DNA from: Tubiluchus corallicola
Lineage: Eukaryota > Priapulida > Priapulimorpha > Priapulimorphida > Tubiluchidae
DNA: 64,000 nt
Assembly (NCBI GenBank): GCA_030141605.1
Contig: JAQGDQ010000452.1
Location: 41,580-105,579 of the forward strand
Direction: 5' to 3'
Made by a program: the position numbers and the translations under genes. Under the pieces are notes generated by a model. It made no database searches. It was not told the DNA's origin and saw nothing but the letters and a program-made list of their open reading frames with translations. Of this stretch, positions 63,709 to 64,000 are shown one piece after another (position 1 is the stretch's first letter; each line of letters opens with the position of its first letter).

Positions 63709-64000
63709 CTGGACAATATTATTTACATGAGTGATAAATGCGGGAAATTTAAGAAAAAACATTTAAACTCTAGTTTTAATTTAAATTTGTGTTGTAAGAC
63801 CAGTAAATACGAAAGCTGTATACAAATTGAAAGTTTATTTACGTTTATTTATTTAAGTTTATTTGAATTTAAATTTATGTTATAAGACCTGTAAATAAGG
63901 AAGCTGTATAGAAATTGAAAGTTTATTTACAGGGCATTCTGTGCAAGAAGTTAATGCATTTAGAATTTTATGAAAGCTACTTGCGATTCAGACAAGCTAA

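Overview
The window is eukaryotic nuclear DNA from an invertebrate animal. It is AT-rich, genes are split by introns of roughly 0.1 to 8.6 kb with GT-AG boundaries, and it is full of small DNA transposons, LINE tails and minisatellites. Three conserved animal genes (PREB/SEC12, ERCC1, LENG8) are recognisable from their translated exons. The lineage cannot be fixed from sequence alone. A multidomain secreted inhibitor mixing WAP, thyroglobulin-1, antistasin and Kazal modules would fit a sponge, cnidarian or lophotrochozoan. No bacterial-style operons, CRISPR arrays or viral genes were seen.

Layout: (1) 2.1-27.1 kb, plus strand: one large gene assembled from mostly symmetrical phase-1 exons. 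It encodes a mosaic protease inhibitor whose unit [unassigned Cys module - WAP - thyroglobulin-1 - antistasin] is present twice in tandem, followed by a third Cys module, a Pro/Thr linker, a Kazal domain and a hydrophobic C-terminal exon. Its 5' end was not found. Its 8.6-kb intron (15.2-23.8 kb) holds a P-element-like transposon with near-perfect 63-bp inverted repeats that encodes a shortened THAP protein, a 2.3-kb minisatellite of about 42-bp units, and another inverted-repeat element. (2) 28.8-30.1 kb, minus strand: an F-box protein with one apparent frame break. (3) 34.9-36.2 kb, minus strand: intronless PREB/SEC12, the ER-membrane exchange factor for Sar1. (4) 39.7-47.3 kb, plus strand: ERCC1 in nine visible coding exons, first exon(s) not identified. 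(5) 55.1-63.7 kb, minus strand: LENG8 (SAC3/Thp3-like) in thirteen visible coding exons, continuing beyond the right edge. ERCC1 and LENG8 are convergent, with a 25-bp minisatellite between them.

The genes do not form a pathway: PREB works in ER export, ERCC1 in DNA repair, LENG8 in mRNA processing/export, and the mosaic inhibitor outside the cell. The repeats form a second theme. At least five families of short elements with CAGT-type inverted termini and TA flanks (pogo/Tigger-like) are scattered through introns and intergenic DNA, and one is nested in another. The most interesting items are the duplicated inhibitor cassette with its unassigned Cys module and disulfide-deficient thyroglobulin domains, the tandem array of splice acceptors before the Kazal exon, and the KP-like shortened P-element protein.
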